From Reyranella sp. (lineage in GTDB: Bacteria > Pseudomonadota > Alphaproteobacteria > Reyranellales > Reyranellaceae): a stretch of 60,841 nucleotides of DNA. The stretch is from the NCBI RefSeq assembly GCF_030651995.1, contig NZ_JAUSBN010000072.1:1-60841 (forward strand), written 5' to 3'. Positions 35,443-43,665 of the stretch are shown here, one piece after another (the first letter of the stretch is position 1; every line of letters starts with the position of its first letter). Position numbers and translations under genes: made by a program. The notes under the pieces were generated by a model. That model saw nothing but the letters and a program-made list of their open reading frames with translations. It was not told where the DNA came from and did not search any database.

Positions 35443-36312
35443 ATGAACCCGACAGACCCGCACCTCTTCGACGGCCTGTTCCAGGTCAATGGCGCCACGC
35501 GTCTTTACGGCACGATCGGCGATCCCATCCGCCAGCTGCGCATGACCGGCGTGATGTCCCAGGTCTTCGCCGCCACCGCCGTCAATGCCGTCTGGCTGCC
35601 CTTCGAGGGCGGCCCCGATCTGCTGCCGCTGATGCTCGACGCGCTCGCCAAGATGCGCAACCTCGGTGGCTTTACCGTCACCATCCCCCACAAGACCGCG
35701 ATGCTCGACCTGGTGGGTCGCGCCACGCCCCGCGCGATGGCGGCCGGCAGCGTCAATCTGGTGCGCCGCGACCCCGACGGGGTGGTGGCGGGCGACAATG
35801 TCGACGGGCTGGGCTTCGTGCGCGGACTGGAAGCGCAGGGTCATCGCGTGAAGGGCGCCAGCGTCTGGCTGGTTGGCCTCGGCGGCGCCGGTGGCGCCAT
35901 CGCGGCCGCGCTGTGCGAAGCCGGCGTCGGCCGCCTGCTGGTGACCGAACTCCAGGAAACGCGCGCCGGCAAGGCGATCGACCGGTTGCTGAGCCACTAT
36001 CCCGACGTACCCGTCGCGGAAGTCGACACGCCTCCGAAGGGCATCCACATCGCGATCAACGCGACGGCACTCGGCCTGCGCCCCGACGACCCGCAAGCCT
36101 TTGACCCGATGACGCTCGACCACGACGTGGTCGTGGCCGACGTGATCATGAGTCCGGTCGAGACCCCACTGCTGACGCGGGCCCGCACCCACGGCCGCCG
36201 CATTCATTATGGCCGGCACATGCTCGACCACCAGGTACCGCTCTATCTCGACTGGTTCGGCATCGACACCAAGGGAATCGACATCATCCGGCTGGTGCGC
36301 TCGATCGGCTGA
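35443..36312 (+). CDS. Shikimate dehydrogenase-like (AroE family) protein
   Basis: 289 residues with AroE architecture: GTIGDPI substrate domain, FTVTIPHK (catalytic Lys present), GSVNLV, DNVDGLGF (catalytic Asp present), the Rossmann motif GLGGAGGAIAAAL and HMLDHQ near the C-terminus. In AroE the two shikimate-carboxylate-binding serines sit in GxPIxxSxSP; here the segment is GDPIRQLRMT, so both are replaced (Leu and Met), and the usual Asn of NVT is Thr. It is therefore probably an AroE-like oxidoreductase with a different substrate; the real aroE is presumably elsewhere. GGGGG ribosome site precedes the ATG. Confidence 0.82.
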   Translation: MNPTDPHLFDGLFQVNGATRLYGTIGDPIRQLRMTGVMSQVFAATAVNAVWLPFEGGPDLLPLMLDALAKMRNLGGFTVTIPHKTAMLDLVGRATPRAMAAGSVNLVRRDPDGVVAGDNVDGLGFVRGLEAQGHRVKGASVWLVGLGGAGGAIAAALCEAGVGRLLVTELQETRAGKAIDRLLSHYPDVPVAEVDTPPKGIHIAINATALGLRPDDPQAFDPMTLDHDVVVADVIMSPVETPLLTRARTHGRRIHYGRHMLDHQVPLYLDWFGIDTKGIDIIRLVRSIG

Positions 36313-36459
36313 CGGCTCGCCCCACCGCCGCGGGTTCGCCCACAGTCCCGCAACTCTCGCGCGAAGTCTTCCCGGCGGGACATCCGTACGAGACTCTGCC
36401 GACTCATGGCCCTAGAGTGAGTGCTCCGACTCCGCGCGACAGCCTCAAAAAGGGGCATG

Positions 36460-36870
36460 ATGGCTCATACGATCAGGTTCAACAGAGACCTCGGCGTGAT
36501 CGTGCTGCGCGCCAAGCAGAGCATGGATGTCGACGAGCTCGAACAGTCGTTCGACGAACTCGTGAATCTCCCCGGCTTCAAGGAGGGGCTCAGTCTCATC
36601 TTCGACTTCAGGGGAAGCACGACACCTCTCACCTCCGCCGATCTGCGCCGGCTGGCCATCTATGCGGAACGGACAGATGCGCGATGGGGCGATACCAGGT
36701 GGTCGTTCCTCGCCTCGACCGACGTGACCTTCGGGTTGAGCCGCATGTTCATGGCGCTCACGGCCAAGCACCAGGTCGAGACACACGTCTTTCGCACGCT
36801 CGTCGAGGCCAACGACTGGCTGGGCCTCGGCATGGATATCGACGAAATCCTGGTGCGAACGCCCGACTGA
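36460..36870 (+). CDS. Conserved hypothetical cytoplasmic protein (SpoIIAA/STAS-like size)
   Basis: 136 residues without signal or membrane segments. Begins MAHTIRFNRDLGVIVLRAKQ, has a helical MDVDELEQSFDELVNLPGF, then SLIFDFRG (strand), TSADLRRLAIYAER and ends with TLVEANDWLGL. The alternating strand/helix layout resembles SpoIIAA-like/STAS-fold proteins, but I cannot identify it. Two ATGs occur in tandem (36457, 36460); the second has the better spacing from AGGGG. Convergent with the hybrid kinase gene and may belong with that signalling locus. Confidence 0.7.
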   Translation: MAHTIRFNRDLGVIVLRAKQSMDVDELEQSFDELVNLPGFKEGLSLIFDFRGSTTPLTSADLRRLAIYAERTDARWGDTRWSFLASTDVTFGLSRMFMALTAKHQVETHVFRTLVEANDWLGLGMDIDEILVRTPD

Positions 36871-36891
36871 TTGCCGGCGTGCGGACGGGCC

Positions 36892-39765
36892 TCAGTCCGT
36901 GGCTGAATCGAGGGCGTTGCGGACGTGCCTGGCGAGGTCCTGCTTGCGGAACGGCTTGGTCAGCAGACTGGATGCCACGGCGCCCTCGGAATAGCCCGAC
37001 ATGAAGGCAACGGAGGTTCCCGGCCACCGGCGCACCACCTCCTCGGCCAGGGCCCGGCCGTCCAGTGTGCCCGGCATCACGACGTCGGTGAGCAGCAGCG
37101 CATAGGGGGTCTCGACGGCTTCGCATGCCGCGAGAGCGGCCGCGCCATCGGCCGCCTCTGCTACGTCGTATCCCAAACTCCTGAGTTGTTGGGCGACCTG
37201 CCTGCGAACCTGCGGCTCATCCTCGACCACCAGAATCCGCTCGCTTCCTCTCGGCATCGCGGCCCCGGGGTAATTCGCTCCCGCTTCCACCTTCTGATCG
37301 CTGCGAGGCAGGTAGAGATTGACGACCGTACCCCGCCCGACTTCGCTGTCGATCGTGATGGCACCGCCCGACTGCTTGATGAAGCCATAGACCATGCTGA
37401 GACCGAGGCCGCTTCCCTTGCCGACGTCCTTGGTGGTGAAGAACGGCTCGAACACCTTGCTCAGCACGTCGGGCGGCATGCCGGTCCCGGTGTCCTCGAC
37501 GCTCAGCCTGACATAGTCCCTGCCCTCGATGTCGGCACCTGCAGGCGCAGCGCCTGCGTCGTGGCCGATGTTTCTGGACTGGATGACCAGCCTGCCGCCG
37601 ACGGGCGTCGCATCGCGCGCGTTGACACAGAGATTGATCAGGGCGTTCTCGAGCTGGGCGCGATCGATGTTGACCGTCCACAGATCGGGGGCGAGGTCGA
37701 CGATGAGACTGATATGGCGACCCAGCGTACGGCGCAGCAGCTTGCCGGTCGTGGCGACAAGGTCGTTGAGATCGGTCGCCTTCGGATTGAGGGCCTGCTT
37801 GCGGGAAAAGGCCAGCAACTGACCCGTCAGTTCGGACGCCCTGAGCACGGCCTTGGCAATCTGCTCGAGGCGCGCCTTCACCCGGGAATCGAGACCCTCT
37901 TCCTCCTGGACTTCGTCGGCATTGGCGAGAATCACCGTCAGGAGGTTGTTGAAGTCATGAGCGACGCCGCCCGTGAGCTGGCCGACGACCTCCATCTTCT
38001 GCGCCTGACGCAGCTGTTCTTCGGCCACCTCGCGCGCCTGCTCCATCCGGAGGCGCTCGCCCACGTCGGTGACGATCGTGAGGGCGGCCGCTCTGTGCTG
38101 GTATTCGATCAGCCGCGCCGCCATCTCGACCGACATCAGACTTCCGTCCTGCCGGCGGTGGCGCACGCCCTGCAGGACGGTCGTGACGTCTGCCGAGAAC
38201 TCGCGCCGCCGGCGCCTCATCGCCTGGCGATCCTCGGGGATGTAGAATTCCTCGGCCGTCAAGGCGAGCAACTCCTCCCTCGACCGTCCATAAAGCTTCA
38301 CGGCCGCGTCGTTCGCCGCCAGCACGCGCAGCGTCTCGCGATCGGTGACCAGGGCGGCATAAGGAGCGGCCTCGAAGAGGGTGCGGTAGCGCTGCTGCGA
38401 TTCGCGCAGCTCTTCCTCCGCGACCTGGCGCTCCTGCTCCGCCCTGATCTGCCCCGTAACGTTCTGCGTCATGACCAGCGTCGCCGGGACATCGCCGAAC
38501 AGGATCGGACGAGACCTCAGTTCGACGTCGATGATCGTACCGTTCTTCCTGCGGTGTCGCTGCCCCGTGATGATATGATCACGGTTCGAGCCGCCGGCCT
38601 CGCGTATGGCCACCTCCTCGAGCACATTGCCCGGAGCGTAGAAGTCGCTGGCTGACATCCGAAGCGCTTCCTCCCTCGACCACCCGTACTCCTGCAGCGC
38701 CGCATCGTTCACAGCGAGCAGGTCGCGTGACGCGCGATCGAGAACGGCCATGGGGTAGGAGTTCGCGTCGAACAGCATCAGGTAGCGATCCTGCTCCGCG
38801 CGGCGCGCATTCCATTCGGCGACCAGCCAGATAGCAAGCCCGCACAGCGTCGCCAGCGAGATCGCCCATCCGGCGACGGCGAGGCGGGCGATGTGGCGCC
38901 AGGACTTGAGCGCCTGGTCCGCCGTCTGCGTCACGGTAATGATGAAGGTCGGAAAATCGGCAAGGCGACGGAAGGCGACCAGACGACGCTCGCCGTCGAC
39001 GCGACTCGCAATTTCGAAGTTCCCCTGCATGCTTCCCGCGGTCGTCCGCCGCGTGAGTTCCGGGCTGAAGGTCGTGCCGCCCATGGCCTGCTCGGCGAAG
39101 GGGCTGCGCATGATCATCGCGCCATCGATCCGCCACAGCGCCGTGGCCTGACCCTTGATCGTATTCTCCACCGTCCAGACCCGGTCGAAGAACAGCGGAT
39201 CCACGGAAGCAACGATGACGCCCGCGAATTCTCCGTTGGACAGGCGCACGCTGCGTGTGGCGGGAAGCAGCCACTCCCCGGTCGTCCGGGATCGGAGCGG
39301 CGTCCCGATCTGGAACTGCATCTCGGGATGACTCCGGCTGTCGACGAAGTAGGCCCGGTCCGAGAGATCGAGACCCACGACGCCTTTCTCGCTGCTGAAG
39401 AGAACGCGGCCCGCGCTGTCGAGCACTGTGACCGCCCTCAGGAAGGGCCGGCCTTCGATGAGACGACGCAATTCGGCGCCCAGTGAATTCGCATCGACGA
39501 TCCCTAGGCGCATCGAGGCCAGGAGCTGCGCTTCGATTCCCTCCAACGTCTGTTCGACATTCTGGAAAGTCCGTGTCGTCTGTTCGTCGCTGAGCTGGGC
39601 GAATGCCGTCAGGGTGTGCTGTCGGGAGACGACGACGTCCGCCCGCAGTTGATACAGGATGACGGCGACCACCGAGGCGCTCATGGCGGCATATGTCGCC
39701 AACATCAGGATGATGCGTGTTCGGAAAGAAAGCCCTCGACCCGACGCCGGAAGGTTTTTTGCCAA
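36892..39765 (-). CDS. Hybrid sensor histidine kinase with PAS domains and receiver
   Basis: 957 residues. N-terminal TM helix (about 14-40), large extracytoplasmic sensor region of dCache/CHASE type (about 45-285), second TM (about 290-313, VAGWAISLATLCGLAIWLV), two PAS domains (about 325-440 and 455-575, each with a FDANSYPMAV / FEAAPYAALV start), then HisKA with VAHDFNNLLTVILANAD, ATPase region (LCVNARDATP, VEDTGTGMPPDVLSKVFEPFFT, KGSGLGLSMVYGF) and a C-terminal REC domain (LLLTDVVMPG with the phospho-Asp, LTKPFRKQDLA). The signal is unknown. Runs downstream of, and same strand as, the PAS-REC gene. Confidence 0.9.
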   Translation of the reverse strand: MAKNLPASGRGLSFRTRIILMLATYAAMSASVVAVILYQLRADVVVSRQHTLTAFAQLSDEQTTRTFQNVEQTLEGIEAQLLASMRLGIVDANSLGAELRRLIEGRPFLRAVTVLDSAGRVLFSSEKGVVGLDLSDRAYFVDSRSHPEMQFQIGTPLRSRTTGEWLLPATRSVRLSNGEFAGVIVASVDPLFFDRVWTVENTIKGQATALWRIDGAMIMRSPFAEQAMGGTTFSPELTRRTTAGSMQGNFEIASRVDGERRLVAFRRLADFPTFIITVTQTADQALKSWRHIARLAVAGWAISLATLCGLAIWLVAEWNARRAEQDRYLMLFDANSYPMAVLDRASRDLLAVNDAALQEYGWSREEALRMSASDFYAPGNVLEEVAIREAGGSNRDHIITGQRHRRKNGTIIDVELRSRPILFGDVPATLVMTQNVTGQIRAEQERQVAEEELRESQQRYRTLFEAAPYAALVTDRETLRVLAANDAAVKLYGRSREELLALTAEEFYIPEDRQAMRRRRREFSADVTTVLQGVRHRRQDGSLMSVEMAARLIEYQHRAAALTIVTDVGERLRMEQAREVAEEQLRQAQKMEVVGQLTGGVAHDFNNLLTVILANADEVQEEEGLDSRVKARLEQIAKAVLRASELTGQLLAFSRKQALNPKATDLNDLVATTGKLLRRTLGRHISLIVDLAPDLWTVNIDRAQLENALINLCVNARDATPVGGRLVIQSRNIGHDAGAAPAGADIEGRDYVRLSVEDTGTGMPPDVLSKVFEPFFTTKDVGKGSGLGLSMVYGFIKQSGGAITIDSEVGRGTVVNLYLPRSDQKVEAGANYPGAAMPRGSERILVVEDEPQVRRQVAQQLRSLGYDVAEAADGAAALAACEAVETPYALLLTDVVMPGTLDGRALAEEVVRRWPGTSVAFMSGYSEGAVASSLLTKPFRKQDLARHVRNALDSATD

Positions 39766-39823
39766 TGTGTTGCCTGCAGGCGCTCAGGATGCCCGGAGCG
39801 AATATCGGGCCGGGTCGGTCCGA

Positions 39824-40621
39824 CTAGCTTGACAGCGCCTCGCTTACGCTCTGCGCGAGCTGATGTTTGCGATAGGGCTTTGCGAGGACCTGGGTGCCTG
39901 CGTCGAGCGTGCCGTCCCGGACCAGCGCGACTTCGAAGTAGCCGGACGTGAACAACACCTTGAGCCCGGGACGAAGACGTCGAGCCTCCACAGCGAGCTG
40001 GCTGCCGTTCATCCCGCCCGGCATGACCACGTCGGTCAGCAGCAGGTCGATGTCACCGACGCTGGAAAGGATATCCAGAGCCGCCGCGCCATCCGGAGCC
40101 ACGATCGCCTTGTAGCCGAGGTTGGTCAGCTGAACGGCAACGGTCTCCAGGATCTCGGCATTGTCGTCGACAACCAGGATTTTCTTGCGTCCGGGCAGAG
40201 GAATCACCTTGCCCGGCCCCCCCGCGGCGAGCGTCGGCGCCGTCCGCGCGAGACCAGCGGCCTCCCGGATCAGGATACCGTAGCCCGACATGGGCTTCCC
40301 GGCGGGGTGAAGCGCGATCAGCGTGCTTCGAGCATCGAACGCGGTGCCGTTCTGGCGGACGCGACGGCCCACCTCCTCGTGGCGGCCGTGGAGTCTGGCC
40401 TGCTCTCGCGATGTCGCGGGCTTGGCCGCCGCGGCATCCTCCGCCGTATAGAGCGAGGAAAGGTTCCGGCCGACGATCTCGTCCGCTGAATAGCCCATGA
40501 TCCTGCTCGCGCCGGCATTCCAGCTCAGGATCTTCCCGTCCACGTCGAGCAGACACATTGCATGATCGGGCAAACTGTCGACGAAGAGTTCCAGTAGTCC
40601 GCCGCGATCGATGTCGTTCAT
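39824..40621 (-). CDS. PAS-receiver two-component protein
   Basis: 265 residues: a PAS domain (about 8-120, SLPDHAMCLLDVDGKILSWN, RIMGYSADEIVGRNL), a Gly/Pro linker, and a REC domain (about 147-262, KILVVDDNAEILETVA, LLLTDVVMPGGMNG, VLAKPYRKHQLAQS). No DNA-binding or enzymatic output domain, so it is likely a phosphorelay partner or adaptor for the hybrid kinase encoded 58 bp downstream. The two REC domains resemble each other (shared LLLTDVVMPG and KP-x-RK motifs), suggesting duplication. Confidence 0.88.
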   Translation of the reverse strand: MNDIDRGGLLELFVDSLPDHAMCLLDVDGKILSWNAGASRIMGYSADEIVGRNLSSLYTAEDAAAAKPATSREQARLHGRHEEVGRRVRQNGTAFDARSTLIALHPAGKPMSGYGILIREAAGLARTAPTLAAGGPGKVIPLPGRKKILVVDDNAEILETVAVQLTNLGYKAIVAPDGAAALDILSSVGDIDLLLTDVVMPGGMNGSQLAVEARRLRPGLKVLFTSGYFEVALVRDGTLDAGTQVLAKPYRKHQLAQSVSEALSS

Positions 40622-40720
40622 GCCGGTAGCGATCCTCCTGCGGTGATCTGTTCCACCGGGACGCCAACGAACGCCGATCGTAATGGTTGCCGAGTTTAGC
40701 GCTTTTCGTCGCCGACGTGC

Positions 40721-41482
40721 TTACAGCGTGACGCCGCCGTTCACGTGCAGCGTCTGGCCGGTGATGTAGCTTGCGGCCGGCGAGCACAGGAAGGCGATCA
40801 GGGCCGCCACTTCCGCGGGCTTGCCGTAGCGGCCCATCGGGATCGACTGGGTCACCTTCTCCATGCCGGCGCGCGGCACGGCGGCGTGAGCGTCGGGATC
40901 CTTCTCGATGAAGCCCGGCGCGACGCAGTTCACCGTGGCGCCCGAACCGGCGATGTCGACGGCAAAGGCCTTGGCGAAAGCCTCGACGCCGGCCTTGGCC
41001 ACGGCCGAGGCCGGAAAGGTCATGAGGCCGCGCGCGAAGGCATGGGCGACGAAGGACGAGACGCCGACCAGGCGCCCCGCCGGCCCGGCCTTGACCAGCC
41101 ATGGCTTGGCCGCCGTCGCCAGTTCGAAGAAGGCCGCCGTCATGGCGTTCTGGCTGGCGTCCCAGGCCGCGCGGTCGAGCTCGCCGACCTGCGCGCGGTT
41201 GGCAAAGCCCGCATTGCTCACGATCACGTCGAGATGGCCGAACGCCTCGACCGTGGCGTCGACCAGGCGCGCCGCCGTGCCGGACTGGGCGAGATCGCCT
41301 TCGAGGATCAGCGTTTGGGCGCCGGCGCCGGCGGCGAAGCCTGCCACGCGTTCGAGGCCGGTTCGGTTGCGGCGCGCATGCAGGGCGAGCGCCGTGTCGG
41401 GCGCGGCCAGCGCGCGGGCGGTTGCGGCGCCGATGCCCGAGGAGGCACCGGTGATGAGGATCACGCGGGACGGAGAAGCCAT
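40721..41482 (-). CDS. SDR-family protein lacking the catalytic tyrosine
   Basis: 253 residues. N-terminal cofactor motif ILITGASSGIGAATARAL, VSNAGFAN and catalytic-Ser-type GVSSFVAHAF are present. Where YxxxK is expected the protein reads S-A-V-A-K (tcg gcc gtg gcc aag), so Tyr is Ser while Lys stays. The remaining SDR features (NCVAPGFIEKD, C-terminal ITGQTLHVNGGVTL) are normal and the gene is intact, which argues against decay. Might bind cofactor without classical activity or use another acid. Ends about 100 bp from the PAS-REC gene. Confidence 0.8.
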   Translation of the reverse strand: MASPSRVILITGASSGIGAATARALAAPDTALALHARRNRTGLERVAGFAAGAGAQTLILEGDLAQSGTAARLVDATVEAFGHLDVIVSNAGFANRAQVGELDRAAWDASQNAMTAAFFELATAAKPWLVKAGPAGRLVGVSSFVAHAFARGLMTFPASAVAKAGVEAFAKAFAVDIAGSGATVNCVAPGFIEKDPDAHAAVPRAGMEKVTQSIPMGRYGKPAEVAALIAFLCSPAASYITGQTLHVNGGVTL

Positions 41483-41508
41483 GGAGACAGGAGTAGAATC
41501 CCCCGCAG

Positions 41509-42726
41509 CTAGCGGCAAGTCTCGCGCACGACCGGTGCCAGCAGCGCCGCGAAGCGGCGCGCGCCCGCGGCGGAGAAGTGTCCCTCGTCGACGAAGTCGG
41601 CCGGGCCGAACGCGTCCTCCGGCAGGGCGACATAGGGATCGCCCAGCGCCCGCGCCGTCCGTTCCAGCGCCGCGTTGGACTGCTGCAGCAGGGGCCAGAG
41701 GTCGCGGTCGCGCACGCGCGGCAGCCAGCCGTAGAGGCCGTCGCCCTTCAGGCGGTCGCGATTGACCACCTGCCCGACCCAGATCGTCGGCGTGCCGCGG
41801 GCGCGGTTGACGGCGGAGATCGACCGGACATTGCGCTCGAAGATCGCCGCCGCGGCCGGATCGGGTCCGCTCGCGGGCGGCAGCGCATACGGGTCCTTGG
41901 CATAGCGCACCGTGTCGACCTCGGCGGCGACGAGCCGGGCCAGCACCGTGAGCAGCGGCGAGATCGTGACGTTGGAGCCGCCGATGCGCCGCACCTTCAG
42001 GGAATCCACCTGGCTCGGCATGTGGAAGTCGGCATAGCCGGCGTCGAGGTCGGGGATGTGCGCGTTGCGCAGGTCGTTCCAGCCCACGAAGTAGACGGCG
42101 CAACGCGGCGGCCTGCCGAACTTCTCGGGATAGAAGGCCGTCTGCAGCACATGCTCGGCGGTCGTGTAGCCCGGCACGCCATGATTGACGACGAGAAGCC
42201 CGTCGCCGCGCAGCGCCTCGTCCAGCCGGTCGGGCCAGGTATCGCCCTCCCCATTGCCGATGTCGTAGGTCGCCGATCCGCCGAAGGTCGCCACCACGCC
42301 GCCATCGGCCAGGCGCGCAGGATCGGGATCGCGGCCGCGCGTGCCCTGGGACGAATGGCGGATGGCGAGCCCCGTCGCACTGGTGAAGGCGAGGCCGGGC
42401 GCCGGCACGGCCTGCAGCAGCGGATGCCACTGGAAGCGCGCCGGCTCGGCGCTGACCGGCGGCAGCAGCGACGGCGAGCCGGGCGGCGCCAGGGCCCACG
42501 ATCCCAGGCCCCAGGCGAATTCGAGGCAGGCCAGCACCAGCAGCGTCCCCGAGAGGCGCGGCCAGCGCGCCAGCCCGATCACGAGGACGAGCAGCGCCGC
42601 GAGATAGAGGAAATAATCGGCCCGCGGCCCCGCGACCTTCAGCTCGTCGATCCCGAAGAGCCAAATCGTTGCGCCGGCAACGACGAGGAGGCCCAGGAGG
42701 CCGGCGACACGAAGGAATTTGGACAC
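41509..42726 (-). CDS. Membrane-anchored SGNH/GDSL hydrolase-like protein
   Basis: 405 residues from GTG. Three N-terminal helices (about 4-25, 38-57, 60-80) followed by an SGNH domain: block I TFGGSATYDIG (the Ser nucleophile in GGS), block II NHGVPGYTTAEHV, block III GWNDLRNAH and block V DFVDEGHFSAAGARRFA (catalytic D-x2-H). Enzymes of this type deacylate or deacetylate sugars, lipids or peptidoglycan. The frame is open to 42825, but that part overlaps the promoter and start of the opposite gene, so the GTG giving VSKFLRV is preferred. Stop lies 26 bp from the SDR start. Confidence 0.82.
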   Translation of the reverse strand: MSKFLRVAGLLGLLVVAGATIWLFGIDELKVAGPRADYFLYLAALLVLVIGLARWPRLSGTLLVLACLEFAWGLGSWALAPPGSPSLLPPVSAEPARFQWHPLLQAVPAPGLAFTSATGLAIRHSSQGTRGRDPDPARLADGGVVATFGGSATYDIGNGEGDTWPDRLDEALRGDGLLVVNHGVPGYTTAEHVLQTAFYPEKFGRPPRCAVYFVGWNDLRNAHIPDLDAGYADFHMPSQVDSLKVRRIGGSNVTISPLLTVLARLVAAEVDTVRYAKDPYALPPASGPDPAAAAIFERNVRSISAVNRARGTPTIWVGQVVNRDRLKGDGLYGWLPRVRDRDLWPLLQQSNAALERTARALGDPYVALPEDAFGPADFVDEGHFSAAGARRFAALLAPVVRETCR

Positions 42727-42791
42727 GCGCCGCAAGTCTAGGCCGGCGCCCGCCGTTTGGACAGGCTGGAGCTTTGTGCCAATAAGGCGCC

Positions 42792-43658
42792 ATGTCTCCC
42801 TTCCAGTGGTTGCTGGACGCCGCACGATCCGGCCGTCGCCGGCACGTGGTCTTCGACTACGGTTACCTTCCCCGGCAGCGGGACTGGAGCAAGTCGCCCG
42901 GCGTCCAGGCGTTGGCGCGGAAGGCTCTTGAATCGGCCGATGACTACAAGGCGCTGCTCGCGTACTTCGCAGGCCTCCGCCCGTGGTTCGAGAAGATTCC
43001 GGTGCGCGCCGCCGACGGCGACCGGACTCCTCGCTGGATGAACGGCTCCTTTCCCGGCCTCGATGCCGTGTCGCTCTACGGCCTGCTCGCCCGGCACAAT
43101 CCTTCGATCTATGTCGAGATCGGCTCGGGCAATTCGACCAGGTTCGCCCGTCGCGCGATCGAAGATCATGGCTTGCGCACCCGGATCGTTTCGGTCGATC
43201 CGCACCCCCGACGCGACGTCGATGCGATCTGTGACGAGGTGATCCGCCGTCCGTGCGAAGACGTCGCCACAGGCTTCTTCGCCGATCTGCCGGGCGATGC
43301 CGTCCTGTTCGTCGACAACTCGCACCGGTCCTTCCAGAATTCCGACGTCACGGTCTTCTTCATGGAGATCCTGCCGGAGCTCGCGCCCGGCATCATCTGG
43401 GGCCTGCACGACATCTTCTTCCCCTATGACTATCCCGACGCCTGGCGCGGCCGCTTCTTCAATGAGCAGTACCTTCTGATGAGCTACCTGATGGGCGGTG
43501 GGGGCACCGACGAGATCCTCCTGCCGAACAGCCTCGTCTTCGGCAGTCCAGCGTTCCGGCCGTCAGTGACGGCGATCTTCGAGGGTCGGCATTTCGAAGG
43601 CGTCGAACAGCATGGCGGCTGCTTCTGGTTGCGGCGCGGGGGCGGCAGGAAGAGTTAG
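42792..43658 (+). CDS. SAM-dependent methyltransferase-like protein (Methyltransf_24 type)
   Basis: 288 residues. Motif I of the class I methyltransferase fold is visible as SIYVEIGSGNSTRFARRAI (about 110), a following acidic strand end in RIVSVDPHPRR (about 135), and DAVLFVDNSHRSF as motif IV-like. The C-terminal LHDIFFPYDYPDAW block is typical of family 24. The first 100 residues are a less typical helical part. Divergent from the SGNH gene and convergent with the dioxygenase gene; target unknown. Confidence 0.78.
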   Translation: MSPFQWLLDAARSGRRRHVVFDYGYLPRQRDWSKSPGVQALARKALESADDYKALLAYFAGLRPWFEKIPVRAADGDRTPRWMNGSFPGLDAVSLYGLLARHNPSIYVEIGSGNSTRFARRAIEDHGLRTRIVSVDPHPRRDVDAICDEVIRRPCEDVATGFFADLPGDAVLFVDNSHRSFQNSDVTVFFMEILPELAPGIIWGLHDIFFPYDYPDAWRGRFFNEQYLLMSYLMGGGGTDEILLPNSLVFGSPAFRPSVTAIFEGRHFEGVEQHGGCFWLRRGGGRKS

Positions 43659-43665
43659 GCCGGGA

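Noticed and set aside
36925..38655. 576-codon plus-strand frame across the hybrid kinase
   Set aside because: Antisense of a gene with clear HisKA, ATPase and REC domains.
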